Assembly: GCA_958420145.1 (NCBI GenBank)
Contig: CATZIR010000032.1
Coordinates: forward strand, 1 to 6,963
Reading direction: 5' to 3'
Length of the DNA: 6,963 nt
Source: an uncultured Eubacteriales bacterium
Lineage (GTDB): Bacteria > Bacillota > Clostridia > Christensenellales > UBA1242
Shown: one piece after another, positions 4,362-6,963 of the stretch
How the letters are laid out: the number at the start of each line of letters is the position of its first letter
Position numbering within the stretch: position 1 is the first letter of the stretch
Made by a program: the position numbers and the translations under genes
Notes under the pieces: model-generated
What the model saw: only the letters and a program-made list of their open reading frames with translations
Told to the model about the DNA's origin: nothing
Database searches by the model: none

Positions 4362-6953
4362 TTTTTTTGCTTTTTCAATTAAATCTGCAAGCATTGTAAA
4401 TGCTTCGATTGGCGACACTTTGTTGATGTCTATTTCTTTTAGCATACCAATTATTTCTGCTTGATTGATTCTAGTTTCTTGGGTGCTAGCATATTCTTCG
4501 ACATCTTTTAGTTGCAAATTACGATTTATGTCAGCTTGTTCAAGCGATGCTAAGAGTTGTCTTGCACGAGAGATTATCTCGCTTGGAAGTCCTGCCAAAC
4601 TTGCTACTTCTATACCAAAACTTCTGTTTGCTCCGCCACGGACAATCTTTCTTAGGAAAATAACCTTGCCGTCTTTTTCTTTAACACTAATTCGGTAGTT
4701 TTTAACACCTTCGAGCAAGCCTTCTAGTTCGGTTAGTTCGTGATAGTGTGTTGAAAATAGCGTTTTTGCGTTTAGGTGTTTTGACAGATATTCCATAACG
4801 CTCCACGCAATAGATAGTCCATCAAATGTTGATGTTCCACGGCCTACTTCGTCGAGAAGTATTAGTGATTTCTCGGTTGCACTGTGCAAGATGTTTGCAA
4901 CTTCTACCATTTCCACCATAAATGTGCTTTGACCGTAACTTAGGTCGTCACTAGCACCAATACGAGTGAAAATTCTGTCGGTTAATGGTATTTGGGCTTC
5001 ACTTGCTGGCACAAAACTGCCTGTATGAGCAAGCAAACATATAACTGCAACTTGTCTCATATATGTGCTTTTTCCTGCCATATTTGGACCAGTTATAATC
5101 ATAGTTTTGCCGTCGCTACTGTTCATTAGAGTGTCGTTTGGCACAAATTGTTCGCTGGTTAGTTTTTCAACTATTGGGTGTCTGCCGTCCTTGATTATCA
5201 TTGGCTCGTTATAGTCCACCATTTTTGGTCTAACATAGTTGTTTTTGACTGCAACTGTTGCTAGCGAACAAAGAGCATCTAGATAGGCAATGTATCTTGA
5301 CGTGTTTTGCATTTTTTCTACTTGGGTTAGCAAGTATTTTTTGATTTCGCCAAATAGCGAAAGTTCTAGTTTTAGTGCCTTTTCTTCTGAACCTAAAATT
5401 TTATCTTCTAGTTCTTTTAGTTCAGGAGTTACATATCTTTCGGCGTTGGTCAAAGTTTGTTTTCTAGTGTATCTAAAAGGAACTAAATCTTTTTGGCTGT
5501 TTGTAACTTCTATGTAGTAGCCAAAAACTCTGTTGTAGTCGATTTTAAGATTTTTTATGCCAGTTTCTTCTCTTTCCTGTGCTTCGAGATTAACAACCCA
5601 TTTTACGCCGTCAGTTTTAGCGTGTTTTAGGTCGTCTAGTTCTTGGCTATAACCTTCGTTAAAAATTCCGCCTTCGCTTGCAATACTTGGTGCTTGAGAA
5701 CTTATCGCTCTAGTGAGTAAGTCTACAACTTCGGTTTGCTCGTCGATGTTATTATATATGTTTTGCAAAACTTTAGAAGAAGAATTTTCTAGTAGCTTTT
5801 TAATTCTAGGCAATTTTTGAAGTGACTCACATAGTGCTAAACATTCCTTTGGATTGACACTGCCATAACTAATTTTGCCACAAATTCTTTCAATGTCGGC
5901 AAATCTGTCGAGCTCACTGATAATACTCTCTCGCTTGATAATGTTTTTGTATAGTTCTTCTACGCCGTTTTGACGCATATTAATTTCTTTTATGTTTTGA
6001 AGTGGCTCGGTTATAAATTTTCTAAGTAGTCTACCACCCATACTGGTGGATGTGTTATCTAGTAGCCACAAAATAGAACCGTGCTTGCCACCGTCGTGAG
6101 AGTTTTGAAGTAGTTCCAAATTTTTTCTTGCAACATAGTCAAGTTGCATATAGTTTTTAGTTGATACGATTTTTACGGAGTTTATTTGTGGTAATGCTCT
6201 TTTTTGTGTTTCACCAAGGTATTCAAGTAGTCCACCAATAGCCATAACACAATATTTGCTACTGTTTAGTCCAAATGCTTTGAGTGAAACAGTGTTTAGT
6301 TGAGTTTTTAGTTTTTCTTCCGCTCTAGTGTAGCCATATGCGTAGTCGTAGTAGTTTTGTGGTGCTGGAAGCAAATTTTGTTTGAAAACTGGAATGTCTT
6401 GATAACTATCTTTGAACTCATCGTTGCAAATAACTTCGTTAGGGCTAATCATAATTAGTGCATCGTTAAGGCTATCATTTGCTATTTCGCCAGAAAACTC
6501 AGTTGTGTTGAGTTCACCTGTTGTTATGTCTGCCCAAGCAAGACCATAGTATGTTCCACTTTTGGCGATGCTCAAAATGTAGTTGTTTTTCTTGTCGTCC
6601 AAAATGCTATCTTCCATGATAGTACCACTTGTGATTACCCTAACCACATCTCTTTGTACAATTTCTTTGGAATTTTTGGTTGGTTCACTTAGTTGTTCAC
6701 AAATTGCTATTTTGTAGCCTAGCGACAAGGCTTTTTTAACATACAAGTCCATTGCTTTTACAGGAATGCCACACATAGGTGCTCTTTCGTTTTCGCCACA
6801 ATTTTTGCCAGTTAGTGTTAGTTCTAGCACTTTGCTCATTTTTATTGCATCGTCGTCGAATAGTTCGTAAAAATCGCCGAGCCTAAAAAATAGCACGGTG
6901 TCGTTATACTTTTTCTTGATTTCTCTGTATTGTGTCATCATTGATGAAGCCAT
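4359..6953 (-). CDS. mutS: DNA mismatch recognition ATPase MutS
   Basis: MutS binds base mismatches and small loops and recruits MutL. At 864 residues it is full length for the family. The mismatch-binding Phe-X-Glu is F28-Y29-E30 in GDFYELF. A connector domain follows to about 240, then the lever and clamp domains to about 570, including FGYYIEVTNS at 477-486. The ABC ATPase has Walker A GPNMAGKST at 622-630, the ASDDLSYGQSTFMVEM signature at 667-682, Walker B LILLDE at 697-702 followed by GRGTSTFDG, and the STHYHEL switch at 734-740. The dimerising helix-turn-helix region covers roughly 745-800. The usual PYHA after MCGIP is PVKA at 64-67. I see no QxSLF-type clamp motif in the C-terminal tail. 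The start aligns with family N-termini (PMMQQY versus SMMTQY), but only 10 upstream bases are visible, without a ribosome site, so a slightly longer start is possible. Confidence 0.97.
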   Translation of the reverse strand: MASSMMTQYREIKKKYNDTVLFFRLGDFYELFDDDAIKMSKVLELTLTGKNCGENERAPMCGIPVKAMDLYVKKALSLGYKIAICEQLSEPTKNSKEIVQRDVVRVITSGTIMEDSILDDKKNNYILSIAKSGTYYGLAWADITTGELNTTEFSGEIANDSLNDALIMISPNEVICNDEFKDSYQDIPVFKQNLLPAPQNYYDYAYGYTRAEEKLKTQLNTVSLKAFGLNSSKYCVMAIGGLLEYLGETQKRALPQINSVKIVSTKNYMQLDYVARKNLELLQNSHDGGKHGSILWLLDNTSTSMGGRLLRKFITEPLQNIKEINMRQNGVEELYKNIIKRESIISELDRFADIERICGKISYGSVNPKECLALCESLQKLPRIKKLLENSSSKVLQNIYNNIDEQTEVVDLLTRAISSQAPSIASEGGIFNEGYSQELDDLKHAKTDGVKWVVNLEAQEREETGIKNLKIDYNRVFGYYIEVTNSQKDLVPFRYTRKQTLTNAERYVTPELKELEDKILGSEEKALKLELSLFGEIKKYLLTQVEKMQNTSRYIAYLDALCSLATVAVKNNYVRPKMVDYNEPMIIKDGRHPIVEKLTSEQFVPNDTLMNSSDGKTMIITGPNMAGKSTYMRQVAVICLLAHTGSFVPASEAQIPLTDRIFTRIGASDDLSYGQSTFMVEMVEVANILHSATEKSLILLDEVGRGTSTFDGLSIAWSVMEYLSKHLNAKTLFSTHYHELTELEGLLEGVKNYRISVKEKDGKVIFLRKIVRGGANRSFGIEVASLAGLPSEIISRARQLLASLEQADINRNLQLKDVEEYASTQETRINQAEIIGMLKEIDINKVSPIEAFTMLADLIEKAKK

Positions 6954-6963
6954 AATCTTTTTC

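Noticed and set aside
1..6963. A defence system, mobile element, CRISPR array or other novel multi-gene system
   Set aside because: All the space is taken by housekeeping genes with short gaps; no direct-repeat arrays, transposase, recombinase or unknown accessory genes are visible.

Overview
The window is an AT-rich stretch (roughly mid-30s % GC by eye) of a low-GC, Gram-positive-type chromosome. All recognisable genes are on the minus strand, so transcription runs from high to low coordinates. The content points to a Firmicutes/Clostridia-like bacterium, possibly an uncultured gut-type lineage: strong AGGAG ribosome sites 4-6 bases before ATG, an endonuclease-type MutL (DQHA and CPHGRP motifs, so no MutH needed), and a mutS-mutL-miaA block next to a cmk-plsC block. 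Lineage is an inference from these traits; no rRNA is present.

Layout in the direction of transcription: mutS (6953-4359), mutL (4349-2412) and miaA (2404-1484) are packed with 7-9 bases between them, and each upstream stop codon overlaps the next gene's Shine-Dalgarno sequence. A 51-base gap follows, holding a perfect extended -10 element (TGATATAAT), and then cmk (re-started here at 1432), plsC (754-134), a candidate 20-residue hydrophobic peptide overlapping the plsC stop (141-79), and the first 14 codons of a P-loop protein resembling guanylate kinase (43-1, cut by the window edge). No stretch over 300 bases lacks a gene.

Functionally, MutS and MutL form the mismatch repair system, MiaA modifies adenine 37 of tRNAs reading UNN codons, Cmk makes CDP/dCDP, and PlsC makes phosphatidic acid for membrane lipid (CTP-dependent headgroup activation follows). 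The layout looks like two housekeeping operons joined end to end, with the second keeping its own promoter.

I see no mobile element, CRISPR array, phage gene, RNA gene or defence system. The region is mostly ordinary. The points worth a second look are small: the corrected cmk start and its promoter, the tiny hydrophobic ORF, several substitutions at highly conserved motif positions (PlsC FPTGTR, Cmk Ser35, MutL Asp33 and Asp491), the apparent lack of a beta-clamp motif in MutS alongside two candidate clamp motifs in MutL, and a strong preference for the leucine codon CTA.
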